NCBI GenBank assembly: GCA_963665215.2
Contig: CAXXWW010000014.1
Location: 1-64,000 of the forward strand
Direction: 5' to 3'
Source: G963665215 sp963665215
Lineage (GTDB): Bacteria > Chloroflexota > Dehalococcoidia > Lucifugimonadales > CAUZJF01
DNA: 64,000 nt
Below are positions 55,064-63,847 of this stretch, in pieces. The notes beneath the pieces are model-generated. The model searched no databases. It saw only the letters and a program-made list of their open reading frames with translations, and was not told the DNA's origin. How positions within the stretch are numbered: the stretch's first letter is position 1; each line of letters opens with the position of its first letter. The position numbers and the translations under genes are program-made.

Positions 55064-55236
55064 AATATTGATTCCCTCGTAAAAACCCGTTTTGAGGAAG
55101 TTCCAGCGCTTTAGCACATCTGAGCGCTACCGTATGTTGGGGTAGTACACGGAACAGAGACTGTGTATTGTACCCAGGCAAGGGCACGGTTGTTCTAATT
55201 CGACCTGCACAGACTTTTTACGAGAGAATCAATATT
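55064..55236. mobile_element. MITE with the terminal repeats of the IS1182 element
   Basis: A 173-bp non-coding stretch bounded by inverted repeats: AATATT then GATTCCCTCGTAAAAA on the left, and TTTTTACGAGAGAATC then AATATT on the right, 21 of 22 bases matching. GATTCCCTCGTAAAAA is also the end of the IS1182 element (46105-48086). It is therefore a short non-autonomous relative that could be moved by that transposase. AATATT at both edges may be the target duplication. Confidence 0.75.
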
Positions 55237-55413
55237 GCGTGGGATGACATGTAATAAAAAGAGGGGGACCCGACCCTAGCCGGCCCGTCATTGCCGCCAT
55301 GTTCGCGGCAATGGCCGTGATGCGAGGGCACAGCGAGGGACGCTTGACCAGCGTCCAAGCCTTTAAGCAAGGTATGCAGCTGGATGCGCCGATACATAGA
55401 GGTATGGCCTTTA

Positions 55414-55463
55414 TCTGTCTTACACACAGAGGGTCGTATATTCGACTCCTGCATCGCCCACCA
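55414..55463 (+). tRNA. tRNA-Val (TAC) 3'-half fragment, degenerate
   Basis: The segment holds CTGTCTTACACACAG, an anticodon arm with anticodon TAC, then a variable region and a T-arm-like TTCGACTCCTGC, then ATCGCCCACCA, the 3' acceptor of a typical bacterial tRNA-Val with CCA. The 5' half (GGGCGAT and D-arm) is absent, and the 5' T-stem strand is GTATA rather than GTAGG. This is a fragment, not a working tRNA, as left by integration at a tRNA 3' end. Confidence 0.65.
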
Positions 55464-55692
55464 CCCCATCCACCGCAAGACGAAGCGACTCCGGGGGTGT
55501 GATACAGCGGCCCCGGTCTTCTGTGAGCTGTCGAAATGGTCACCGGGACTGAAACGTGTTACACTGGTCGTGACTCCGCTATCAAAAGGCAAAATCGTTC
55601 CGCTTCTGCGTTTCTCCAGCTCTGTTTCACAGCTCTCGACTCGCATGCGACGCTGCCGGTGATGAGGAGATCCAACACACAAGGAGCGCTGC

Positions 55693-56016
<324 letters not shown>

Positions 56017-56100
56017 ACTAGCACCGCATCAAGACCTGGCCACTTCGCTCTCCAGTTAAAAGCGGACACCATGAGCAGGCGGCCTGGATCGTACGCACCT

Positions 56101-56143
56101 AACACGAGGCAGACGTGGTCCAATATCGGGTCTGCCTCGTGTT
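56101..56143 (+). terminator. hairpin terminator after the RRM gene
   Basis: Perfect 14-bp stem AACACGAGGCAGAC (56101-56114) with GTCTGCCTCGTGTT (56130-56143), 15-nt loop, 84 bases after the stop. The remaining bases to 56360 show no gene. Confidence 0.65.
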
Positions 56144-56360
56144 ATTCGTGATTGGATGTCCTTGAAAATCTTCGCGCGCGCGAGTGCTACGGCTCAGCTT
56201 TGTGCTGAACCCCACTGCGTTTTTCAACTCCATTCCACACGTACACGGATTCATCGCACCAACCATCACGTAGCCACGGGCGACCAATTCGGAGGCCTGT
56301 CGAGCCGTCTTCGATTTTGACCACACGATGCTTCATCGGATAGAGTTACCCGGCAGAATC

Positions 56361-57290
56361 ATGAGCACCACCTCAACCGAGACCCACAAAAGCAGCGCCG
56401 TCAAGCCCGCGGACTTCGACGCCTTCTGGGAGGAGACCTTCTCAGATACGGAGAAGGTCCCTATCGAGTCGCGTCTCGAGCCGGTGACTATGCGCTCGAC
56501 GCCCGAGGTCGAAGCCTTCGAGGCCCACTATAGGAGCTACGGCGGCCTGGAAATAGCCGGCTGGTACGCCCGTCCTCGCGCGGCCGACGGTCCTCTACCG
56601 GGACTGCTCTTGGTGCCGGGCTATGCCGGGGAGCCTAAGTTCCCAAGCGCCATTGCGGCCATGGGCTACGCCGTCTTCTCGGCCGCGCCGAGAGGAAAGC
56701 TCCGGAGCAACGCCGTCATCAATCCCGGCTACCCCGGCCTGCTGACCCACAACATCGACGACCGCGACACCTACGGATACCGCGGGTTCTACATGGACGC
56801 CCTGCGGGCCTTCGACTTCCTGGCCGCGCTGCCCGAGGTCGATACCGCCCGCATTGGGGTGCGTGGCTCGAGTCAGGGAGGCGCCCTCACTCTCTTGGTT
56901 TCGTCCTTGAGGGCCGGCAGAGTAAAGGCTGCCTCGGCGGGCGCGCCGTACCTGTGCTCGATGATGGACGCGGCCTCGCTCACACGCTCCTATCCTTACG
57001 AGGAGATCAACGACTACTTCCGCCTCTTCCCCGACCGGCGTGAGAGGGTCCGCGGAGTGCTCGACTACTACGACCTCCACAACTTCGTGGACGGGATCAC
57101 ATGTCCGATCATAGTGAACATCGGTCTGAAGGACGACGTGTGCCCGCCCGAGACGGGCTACGCTGTCTTCGATGCGATCGGCAGCAGCGAGAAACGGCTA
57201 TACACCTACGAGGACTGCGCGCACGAAGCCGGCGCGGCTCTAGGTCATGAGAGCATCGTGATGGACTTCATGGCCGAGCACCTGAAGTAG
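56361..57290 (+). CDS. acetyl xylan esterase/AXE1-like alpha/beta hydrolase
   Basis: A 309-residue hydrolase of the AXE1/cephalosporin-C deacetylase group. The nucleophile elbow is GVRGSSQGGALT, the acid is Asp in GLKDDVCPPETG and the base is His in EDCAHEAG. The N-terminal segment (PADFDAFWEETF) is typical of the family. Likely deacetylates sugars or oligosaccharides. No signal peptide. It is followed five bases later by a paralogue that lacks these residues. Confidence 0.85.
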   Translation: MSTTSTETHKSSAVKPADFDAFWEETFSDTEKVPIESRLEPVTMRSTPEVEAFEAHYRSYGGLEIAGWYARPRAADGPLPGLLLVPGYAGEPKFPSAIAAMGYAVFSAAPRGKLRSNAVINPGYPGLLTHNIDDRDTYGYRGFYMDALRAFDFLAALPEVDTARIGVRGSSQGGALTLLVSSLRAGRVKAASAGAPYLCSMMDAASLTRSYPYEEINDYFRLFPDRRERVRGVLDYYDLHNFVDGITCPIIVNIGLKDDVCPPETGYAVFDAIGSSEKRLYTYEDCAHEAGAALGHESIVMDFMAEHLK

Positions 57291-57295
57291 CCGAT

Positions 57296-58147
57296 ATGAC
57301 TGAGACGCCGACGGGATTCGACGAGTACTGGCAGGACGTGACAGCCGAGGTTTCGGCGCTGGCAGGCGGCCCGGTCGAGGTCGAGGAGCTTCTCCTCCGC
57401 ACCAACGAGGTCGCGAAGGCCTACGGGGTCAAGTTCTCCGGGATAGGTGGACACCCGCTCTTCGCCTTTCTAACGGTGCCCAGAGGCGATGGGCCGTTCC
57501 CTGCGCTGATGCAGGCGCCGGGCTACGGCAGTGTGGTCACGGTCCCGGGCTACGAGCGGCGTGCTCGCTACGTCGTTCTGGCCCCATGCCACCGCGGCCA
57601 GCGGCTGTCGGACAGCCGCTACTCGGCGGCCTACCCCGGCCTTCTGACCGACGGCCTTCCCGGGGCCGCCACCTACCGATGGCGCGAGATCGTGGCCGAC
57701 TGCCTCCGCTCTCTCGACGTGTTGAAGGAGCGCCCCGAGACCGACGCCTCCCGGATCGCCGTCGCGGGCAACGACCTCGCCGCCATCACGGCGGCGCTCC
57801 GGCCTGAGGTCGGCCACCTGCTCCTCAGCGGCCTGCTCTTCCGTGGCGCCTCGACAAGGATCCAGGAGCTCGCGGGGTACCCGGAACAGGAGTTCTACGA
57901 CTACGTTCAGAGCTACCCCGAGCACGCAGACCAGGTCGCAAAGACACTGGCCCTGTTTGACCCGCTCGCCTTCGCGCCGCGTATCGAGGCAGAGACTCTG
58001 CTGACCTGTGGGGAGGGCCAACGCCCGCTCCTTGCGCCACTTGTCGACGCGCTTGCGGGCGAGGCCAAGCTAAAGGTGAACACGGGGCGCAGCTACCTGG
58101 ACCGCGAGTACGAGGAGAGCTGGCTGGCGGAGCGGATGCGGGCCTGA
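57296..58147 (+). CDS. AXE1-like pseudo-esterase (catalytic residues lost)
   Basis: A 283-residue relative of the preceding gene by layout: TGFDEYWQDVT start, APGYGSVVTVPGY, and RIAVAGNDLAAITA at the nucleophile elbow. There Asp or Asn replaces the Ser of G-S-S-Q-G. The acid and base segments (TCGEGQRP, then NTGRSYLDREYEE) also lack the expected Asp and His. The reading frame is intact and the gene is closely coupled to its partner, so it may be a regulatory or binding subunit. Confidence 0.75.
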   Translation: MTETPTGFDEYWQDVTAEVSALAGGPVEVEELLLRTNEVAKAYGVKFSGIGGHPLFAFLTVPRGDGPFPALMQAPGYGSVVTVPGYERRARYVVLAPCHRGQRLSDSRYSAAYPGLLTDGLPGAATYRWREIVADCLRSLDVLKERPETDASRIAVAGNDLAAITAALRPEVGHLLLSGLLFRGASTRIQELAGYPEQEFYDYVQSYPEHADQVAKTLALFDPLAFAPRIEAETLLTCGEGQRPLLAPLVDALAGEAKLKVNTGRSYLDREYEESWLAERMRA

Positions 58148-58179
58148 CGCGGGGGCGGGTCACAAACCCGCCCCCGCGT
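58147..58179 (+). terminator. hairpin terminator after the esterase pair
   Basis: Perfect 14-bp stem ACGCGGGGGCGGGT / ACCCGCCCCCGCGT with a 5-nt loop, beginning at the last base of the stop codon. No strong U-tract follows. Confidence 0.65.
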
Positions 58180-58321
58180 GGGACTAGGGGGACCGGCGCT
58201 CTCTACAAAGCGTGCTCGTCGAGGAGACGTCGGGCGATGACGAGCCCTCGCAGATTATCATCAGCGGCGTCCCGGTAGTACCGCTGTATAGGAGACAATC
58301 GCGGCTGGTCGGACACCGTGG

Positions 58322-59341
58322 ATGAGAGAGACGGATGTATTCACGTCGGGAGCGGAAGGGTACCACACATTCAGGATCCCATCTCTAGTTGTCGCCAACG
58401 ACGGCACCCTGCTGGCCTTCTGCGAGGGCAGAGTCCACGGTTCCCACGACTACCAGGCCCTCTACGTGCTCCTGAAGCGAAGCACGGACAACGGCGTCAC
58501 GTGGGAGCCGATGCAGACTCTCGTGGGCGACGGCGTGCGGACCCACCACAACCCCACCGCGGTGGTCGACAGGGAGACCAACACAGTTTGGCTTGCGACC
58601 AATATAGACGCTCACCAGACCTTCGTGATGAGCAGCACAGATAGCGGCGCCAGCTGGTCGGAGCCGATGGAGATAACCGGCGGAGTAGTGTCGCCAAACA
58701 TGAACTTCTATGTGGTCGGCCCCGGACACGGGATCCAGCGCAAGGACGGCACTCTGGTGATACCCGGTGACCACGGCAGCAGCAATCGACGTGACACGAT
58801 CTTCACTCACTCTCACGTTATCTACAGCGATGACCACGGGGCTCACTGGAAGCTTGGCGGGGCCACGGTCGGGGGAAGCGACGAGTGTGAGGTCGTCGAG
58901 ACCCGCGACGGCTCGCTGTACATGGCGATCCGCAGCCAGGACCGCGGGCAACAGCACCGCCTGGGCGCGTGGAGCAAGGACGGAGGCATGACCTGGTCCG
59001 AGCCCGTGGAGCTGGTTGACCTGCCCGACCCCAGGTGCCAGGCAAGCATCGTCCGCTTCACAGACCAGAACAACCATGATAGAAATCGTATCCTGTTCTC
59101 GAACGTCGCCAGCACCACCAGGGACACGATGACCGTCAGAGTCAGCTACGACGAGTGCAAGACCTGGACCTCATCCAAGGTGCTCTACCCTGGGCCCGCG
59201 GCCTATTCCGATCTGGGCATCTCGTCTGACATGAGCATCTGCTGTTTGTACGAGAGGGGAGCATCTGGGCCGTACGAGAGTATACGGTTGGCCCAGTTCA
59301 ACCTCGAGTGGCTGACCGACGGCGCCGACCACGTCGAATAG
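58322..59341 (+). CDS. exo-sialidase-like protein (GH33/BNR)
   Basis: A 339-residue sialidase-type propeller. The FRIP motif is YHTFRIPSLV, and Asp boxes are STDNGVTW, STDSGASW, SDDHGAHW and SKDGGMTW. Catalytic candidates are the Tyr in GPAAYSDLG and Glu in SDECEVVE. It is much closer to canonical GH33 enzymes than the tandem pair at 48.8-51.3 kb. No signal peptide, so it may act on imported sugars. Confidence 0.88.
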   Translation: MRETDVFTSGAEGYHTFRIPSLVVANDGTLLAFCEGRVHGSHDYQALYVLLKRSTDNGVTWEPMQTLVGDGVRTHHNPTAVVDRETNTVWLATNIDAHQTFVMSSTDSGASWSEPMEITGGVVSPNMNFYVVGPGHGIQRKDGTLVIPGDHGSSNRRDTIFTHSHVIYSDDHGAHWKLGGATVGGSDECEVVETRDGSLYMAIRSQDRGQQHRLGAWSKDGGMTWSEPVELVDLPDPRCQASIVRFTDQNNHDRNRILFSNVASTTRDTMTVRVSYDECKTWTSSKVLYPGPAAYSDLGISSDMSICCLYERGASGPYESIRLAQFNLEWLTDGADHVE

Positions 59342-59702
59342 GCCGTAACGAGGGCGCCCCGGTACCCTGGGCAAAACACGCCGTGGCGAAGGCCCATGAC
59401 GAGCGCCCCATTCGCCCCTTCGCGCCGTTCCGTTATCAGGAACGCCATCGGCGTGCGGCAAGTTGGACGCAAGAGGTACCCGTCGTGAAGGTGTCAGGCT
59501 GAGCCTCTACGAATTATTCGATATTTCGTACTGGGGGTCGTAGCTACCCCGACAGGTGGGGACCATGCTCAGACTGAATTATGCAAGGCGCTCGGTTGAC
59601 GGCGTTCGTGAGTGACACTACCATGGCTCTCGTCGAGGATGGCGCGTTGCTTGGGTCCAGGCGGCTTGATATGAGGAAACCCGGTTTAGAGGTCAGAGAC
59701 GC
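59342..59702. other. non-coding stretch without recognised feature
   Basis: About 360 bases between the sialidase and the Gfo/Idh/MocA gene. I found no convincing gene, repeat or terminator. Confidence 0.4.
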
Positions 59703-60803
59703 ATGGCGACAAGCAAAACGCTGAAAGCGGCCCTGATAGGTCTTCGGCACGGCCACACCGGGAAGTTTGTCCCGGAGATGACCGGATATATAAGCACCTT
59801 CAAGCACCTGGACGGGGTCGAGGTGGTGGCCTATTGCGAGGACACCGACACCTCGCTTCTCGACCCTGCCAGGGAGGCCCACCCGAGCGCCCACCTGTAC
59901 GACAGCGTAGACGACCTGATAGCCAAAGAGGAGTTCGACCTGGCCGCGGTCATCCTGCCCCCAAACGAGGTCCCTCCCGTGGGCATAAAGCTGGCCGAGG
60001 CCGGCAAGCACTTCTACATGGAGAAGCAGTACGCCCGAAAGGCGACTGACCTGGCTGAGCTGGCCCGGGTGGTGCGGAGGACCGGGGTCAAGGTGATGCC
60101 GGGGTACCCTCACCGGTTCAACCCGGTCTGCCAGGACCTCAAGAGGACTATCGACTCGGGCGTGCTGGGCAGGCCTCTGGACATCGAGGTGAGGTTGATC
60201 ACCGGCCAGGTCCGGCCCGGCATGCGGGACCCAAAGATCTTCGTGTACACGGACAAGGAGGAGGGTGGCGGGATCCTCCACATGCTGGGCGGCCACTATC
60301 TGGAGGTGATGCGGTTCCTGATGGGCTGCGAGATAAGGAGTGTCCAGGCAATGACCGGCCGGCCCGTAGGCTATATAGACGAGCCACTAGAGGACGTGGC
60401 CATTTGCGCGTACGAGTACGAGAACGGCGCCTTCGGCAGCATGCACGCCGGCTATCTTCAGAGCGCCATGGGCGGCTATGATACGGCCCTCGTATACCGC
60501 GGCACGGAGGGCGAGGCCAACTGGACTCCCATCGGTTCGCCAAGGCTGACGGTGAAGAGCGCGTCGCCTGAGTGGTCGGGGTCGCCCGAAAAGACGATCG
60601 AGTACGAGCTCGCTCCAGGGCCCCCAGGTTACGCCAGCAGCGCGTGGATGTTCGGCTGGCTGCAAGGCTTCATATACGACGTACAGGCCGGGCGGGAGCC
60701 GTCCCTGACCATCGAGGACGCGCTGCACGTGCTCCAGTCCATCGACGCCTCGTATGAGTCCGCGCGCACAGGCAAGCGCGTCGAGGTCAAGTACGGGGTC
60801 TAG
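59703..60803 (+). CDS. Gfo/Idh/MocA-family oxidoreductase
   Basis: A 366-residue dehydrogenase with an N-terminal Rossmann domain (LKAALIGLRHGHTGKFV). The usual EKP motif reads EKQYARKATDLAEL, with Gln for Pro; the catalytic Lys is kept. The C-terminal domain includes a GGHYLEVMRFLMG stretch with the substrate-site His. In this neighbourhood a sugar or sugar-acid substrate is likely. The start follows GAGGTCAG. Confidence 0.88.
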   Translation: MATSKTLKAALIGLRHGHTGKFVPEMTGYISTFKHLDGVEVVAYCEDTDTSLLDPAREAHPSAHLYDSVDDLIAKEEFDLAAVILPPNEVPPVGIKLAEAGKHFYMEKQYARKATDLAELARVVRRTGVKVMPGYPHRFNPVCQDLKRTIDSGVLGRPLDIEVRLITGQVRPGMRDPKIFVYTDKEEGGGILHMLGGHYLEVMRFLMGCEIRSVQAMTGRPVGYIDEPLEDVAICAYEYENGAFGSMHAGYLQSAMGGYDTALVYRGTEGEANWTPIGSPRLTVKSASPEWSGSPEKTIEYELAPGPPGYASSAWMFGWLQGFIYDVQAGREPSLTIEDALHVLQSIDASYESARTGKRVEVKYGV

Positions 60804-60986
60804 GGAGCAACACGTGGGTGTGGCGGCGGGCATCTCGGCCGAAGTTGATGGTATCAGCTCTACTCATCCCTGAACTCAAGCCTTACCCCCACCTCCTCTA
60901 ATTTTCCGAGATTTTCATCTATGCCCATGTTCTCAACCGCGGCCGGGCCGGTGTCCGTAGCCAAATCAATCGGATGACTGAGGGGA

Positions 60987-61841
60987 TCAGGCCACCAGTA
61001 ATTGGTCTCCGCAGCGGGTGCAATAGGCGCCGTCGGGCCGGTTCTTGTTCCCGCAGTGGCCGCAGAAGAGTGGTCTTGCGCCGGACTCAACAATTACACC
61101 GCAGAACCGACAGAATCGACTCGTGATGCGGATCAGCTGGTCGCAGGAAGGACACAATACCTCTGGGTAATTGCGGCGGTACCTGAATGGCGAGATTCGC
61201 TGCCCCCACTTGAAGCGGCCGAATGCCCAAACGCCGCCTCCGATGACCAGCGCCACCGCTCCCGGCGGAAACACGAAAGCTGCGATGTTAAAGGTGGCGT
61301 GGGCGACAGAAGCGAGTGACAGACTTGTCACGACTAGGCCGATTCTGCTGTAACCCGATGTGTGGTGCACTCCCAAGGCGTAACCCCAGATGCTGCCGAA
61401 TACCAGATGTGCAACTGTCGACAGCGGCGCCCTTACTATCATGACTTCAGGACCGTAAGTAACTACGTATGCCAGGTTCTCCAAGGACGCGAACCCGAGG
61501 CTGGCCGCGGCGGCGTAGACCAGACCGTCCATCGGTTCGTCGAAGTACAGTGAGCGGTAGGATTTGAGGCGAACCACCGCGAATTTGCACGCCTCTTCTA
61601 TCGGCCCGACGACCAGCAGCATCGCTGCGGTAATGCCCAGAATGGCGCTTTCTCCGAACTCGAAATCGGCGAGAAATATCGCCTCTAATATAACGGCCGG
61701 GATTGTGGAGAGGCAGCCCAGGACGAAGGTCAGGGCGATGAGCCTACGCGGCTCAGGCCGGTACACATCTTGCCTTGTGAAGAACCAGAGCCAGAACAGC
61801 CCGGGCGTGATTGCCACGAGTGCGAAGCCTACAACGGCCAA
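60987..61841 (-). CDS. PrsW-family intramembrane protease with double zinc ribbon
   Basis: About eight membrane segments with the PrsW motifs EE-x3-K (GPIEEACKF), FASLENLAYV, HLVFGSIWGYALG and ASVAHATFN, which carry the catalytic Glu and His residues. The C-terminal 60 residues form two zinc ribbons (CPSC...CRFCG and CGHCG...CTRCG). PrsW proteases start regulated proteolysis of membrane anti-sigma factors. The start is TTG 61841, as a stop lies just upstream; it overlaps the end of the DUF4328 gene by 13 bases, implying coupling that is now lost by the IS insertions. Confidence 0.82.
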   Translation of the reverse strand: MAVVGFALVAITPGLFWLWFFTRQDVYRPEPRRLIALTFVLGCLSTIPAVILEAIFLADFEFGESAILGITAAMLLVVGPIEEACKFAVVRLKSYRSLYFDEPMDGLVYAAAASLGFASLENLAYVVTYGPEVMIVRAPLSTVAHLVFGSIWGYALGVHHTSGYSRIGLVVTSLSLASVAHATFNIAAFVFPPGAVALVIGGGVWAFGRFKWGQRISPFRYRRNYPEVLCPSCDQLIRITSRFCRFCGVIVESGARPLFCGHCGNKNRPDGAYCTRCGDQLLVA

Positions 61842-62240
61842 GATGACCCGCTATTCATCTTCTGATGCTTCTCGTCTTGCCGCTTTGTTGTCTGCCGGAC
61901 CAGCGCTATGGAAAGCACCGCCCAGCAGATTCCCGTCGCGTCGCCGAGCAGTGCTATCTCACCAATAGATCCGCCGGATGCTTCGGCGAACCCCGAAACA
62001 AAACCGAAGAAAAACTGTGCAATCCAACTTGCCCACCACCATGGCAACAACGCAGAGACGGTCTCAGTTTTCCAGTCGAAGGTTGCATCCCTAGACGTAC
62101 TAGGAGTGCTGCCTTTCCAAATCTCGACCATCACCTGATAGGGACGGAAGAACAACATTATTGGGATGAACCACCAGGCGACAGCCCAGCCGGGGGAGAA
62201 GCGCTGACCCAGCGCGCCGAGCGAGTGTAGGTTCCGCGAC
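61829..62240 (-). pseudogene. DUF4328 membrane protein, C-terminal part, cut by IS256 copy B
   Basis: The frame reads SRNLHSLGALGQRFSPGWAV then AWWFIPIMLFFRPYQVMVEIWKGS, the core DUF4328 signature, and then three membrane segments. The N-terminal part is found across the IS at 63609-63847. Function of the family is unknown. Its stop overlaps the protease start. Confidence 0.8.
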
Positions 62241-63608
62241 GAGGTATCTTCAAAAAGTGTGTAAACAGTCAGGCGGTGTACCCTCTCTCTGAACAACACG
62301 GGCTCGAGGCCCAAGAGAGGAGATAGACCGCCCATGAGGAAGGAAAGCACTGAGAGTAGGTCGGAGTCAAGGCCGGAGTGGGAGCAGTTGGAGGATTGGG
62401 TGCGAAGCCAGGTCCAGAGGCTGATCCAGGAGTTGCTGGAGGAGGAGGTGACGGCGTTTCTGGGAAGGGCGAAGTCGGCGCTCAGATCCGACTCGGACAA
62501 CGATACCGGCTATCGGAACGGATACGGCAGAGCCCGGAGGCTTACGCTGAGTTCGGGAACGATACAGCTGAGGCGGCCGCGAGTCCGCGATACCGAGGAG
62601 CAGTTCGAGAGCTGGCTGCTGCCGCTGTTCGTCAACAGGACCGGGAAGGTTGCTGAGTTGATCCCCGAGCTGTACCTGCACGGTCTATCCGAAGGCGACT
62701 TCGATCTGGCTTTGCGGGGGCTGCTGGGAGAGGACGCACCGGTATCGGCGAGCACGGTGGCCCGGTTGAAGGATAAGTGGAACGATGAGCTTGCCCAATG
62801 GCGCAGCCGGCCCCTCGATGACCTGGAAGTGGTCTACATGTGGGTGGATGGAGTCTACGTCAAGGCTGGTCTTGAGAAGGAGAAGGCGGCGGTACTGGTG
62901 GTGATGGCGGCCCTGAGCGACGGGAGCAAGGTGGTGGTGAGCGCTGTTCCCGGATACAGGGAGTCCACAGAGAACTGGTCCGAGGTGCTCAGGGACATCA
63001 AGCGCCGGGGCTTGAGCTGCCCGAGGCTGGTGGTTGGAGACGGACACCTGGGCATCTGGGGAGCTCTGCGCAACGTCTATCCGCAGGCGGCAGAGCAACG
63101 CTGCTGGAACCACAAGATCGTAAACGTGCTCGCCAAGCTTCCAAAGCGACAACAGGACCAGGCCAAGCTCATGCTGCGTACTATCCCCTACGCGCCGACT
63201 CGGACAGAGGCTGAGCGGCTCAGGACGGTGTTCACCAGGTGGTGCGGCGACCATTCCTACGAGGCGGCCTCAGAGGCCTTGGAGCGGGACTGGGACCGCA
63301 CGGTCACCTTCTATGACTTCCCAAAGGAGCACTGGGGGCACCTTCGCACGACGAACCCGGTAGAATCACCCTTCGCGGCCCTCAGGCTTCGGACCGATGC
63401 CGCCAAGCGCTACAAGAGGGTCGATCGGGCGATAGCGGTGATCTGGAAAATGTTGATGGTCGCCGAACAGCGCTTCAGGCGTCTGAAGGCCCCTGAGTTG
63501 ATCGAAGACGTCTATCTCGGTGCACAGTATGCGGATGGAATCGCCATTGAATCAACGGCTGAGAAGGTCGCCGCCTGATGTCGTTTACACACCTATTGAC
63601 GTAACCTC
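62241..63608 (+). mobile_element. IS256-family element, copy B, with 8-bp target duplication
   Basis: Ends as in copy A. TCCGCGAC directly precedes (62233-62240) and directly follows (63609-63616) the 1368-bp element, a perfect 8-bp duplication. The insertion splits a DUF4328 gene. Confidence 0.95.
62334..63578 (+). CDS. IS256-family transposase (copy B)
   Basis: 414 residues, identical to copy A except N for S near residue 57, W for R near 98, G for R near 107 and T for M near 319. The DDE residues are the same (VDGVYVKAG, VGDGHLG, NPVESPF). With its target duplication intact it is the best candidate for an active copy. Confidence 0.92.
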   Translation: MRKESTESRSESRPEWEQLEDWVRSQVQRLIQELLEEEVTAFLGRAKSALRSDSDNDTGYRNGYGRARRLTLSSGTIQLRRPRVRDTEEQFESWLLPLFVNRTGKVAELIPELYLHGLSEGDFDLALRGLLGEDAPVSASTVARLKDKWNDELAQWRSRPLDDLEVVYMWVDGVYVKAGLEKEKAAVLVVMAALSDGSKVVVSAVPGYRESTENWSEVLRDIKRRGLSCPRLVVGDGHLGIWGALRNVYPQAAEQRCWNHKIVNVLAKLPKRQQDQAKLMLRTIPYAPTRTEAERLRTVFTRWCGDHSYEAASEALERDWDRTVTFYDFPKEHWGHLRTTNPVESPFAALRLRTDAAKRYKRVDRAIAVIWKMLMVAEQRFRRLKAPELIEDVYLGAQYADGIAIESTAEKVAA

Positions 63609-63847
63609 TCCGCGACGCGCGATAGATCCATAACAAGGACGCAATCGCGGTCGCAACGGTAGCCAGGCCATAAAAGTCCTGCACGCTGTCAAGGCTCTCC
63701 TCAGCCTCGGCTAGCTCAGAGAAGAGCATGAGTGCCCCATCCTCAGCTGTCTAAGATCGAGAACCTCAGCCGTCGTGTACATACTTGTGGCAGCGGCAAT
63801 GACCGTAACAACCAGCAGGGCCGACGTCCAGAATGCGCGAGTGCGTG
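63609..63847 (-). pseudogene. DUF4328 membrane protein, N-terminal part, between IS256 copies B and C
   Basis: Minus-strand reading gives a membrane segment (LLVVTVIAAATSMYTTAEVL) in one frame, then MLFSELAEAEESLDSVQDFY and GLATVATAIASLLWIYRASR in another; the second joins exactly to SRNLHSLGA at 62240 across copy B. A one-base shift near 63735 separates the two frames. Copy C cuts the far end. The gene therefore carries two insertions and a frameshift. Confidence 0.7.
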
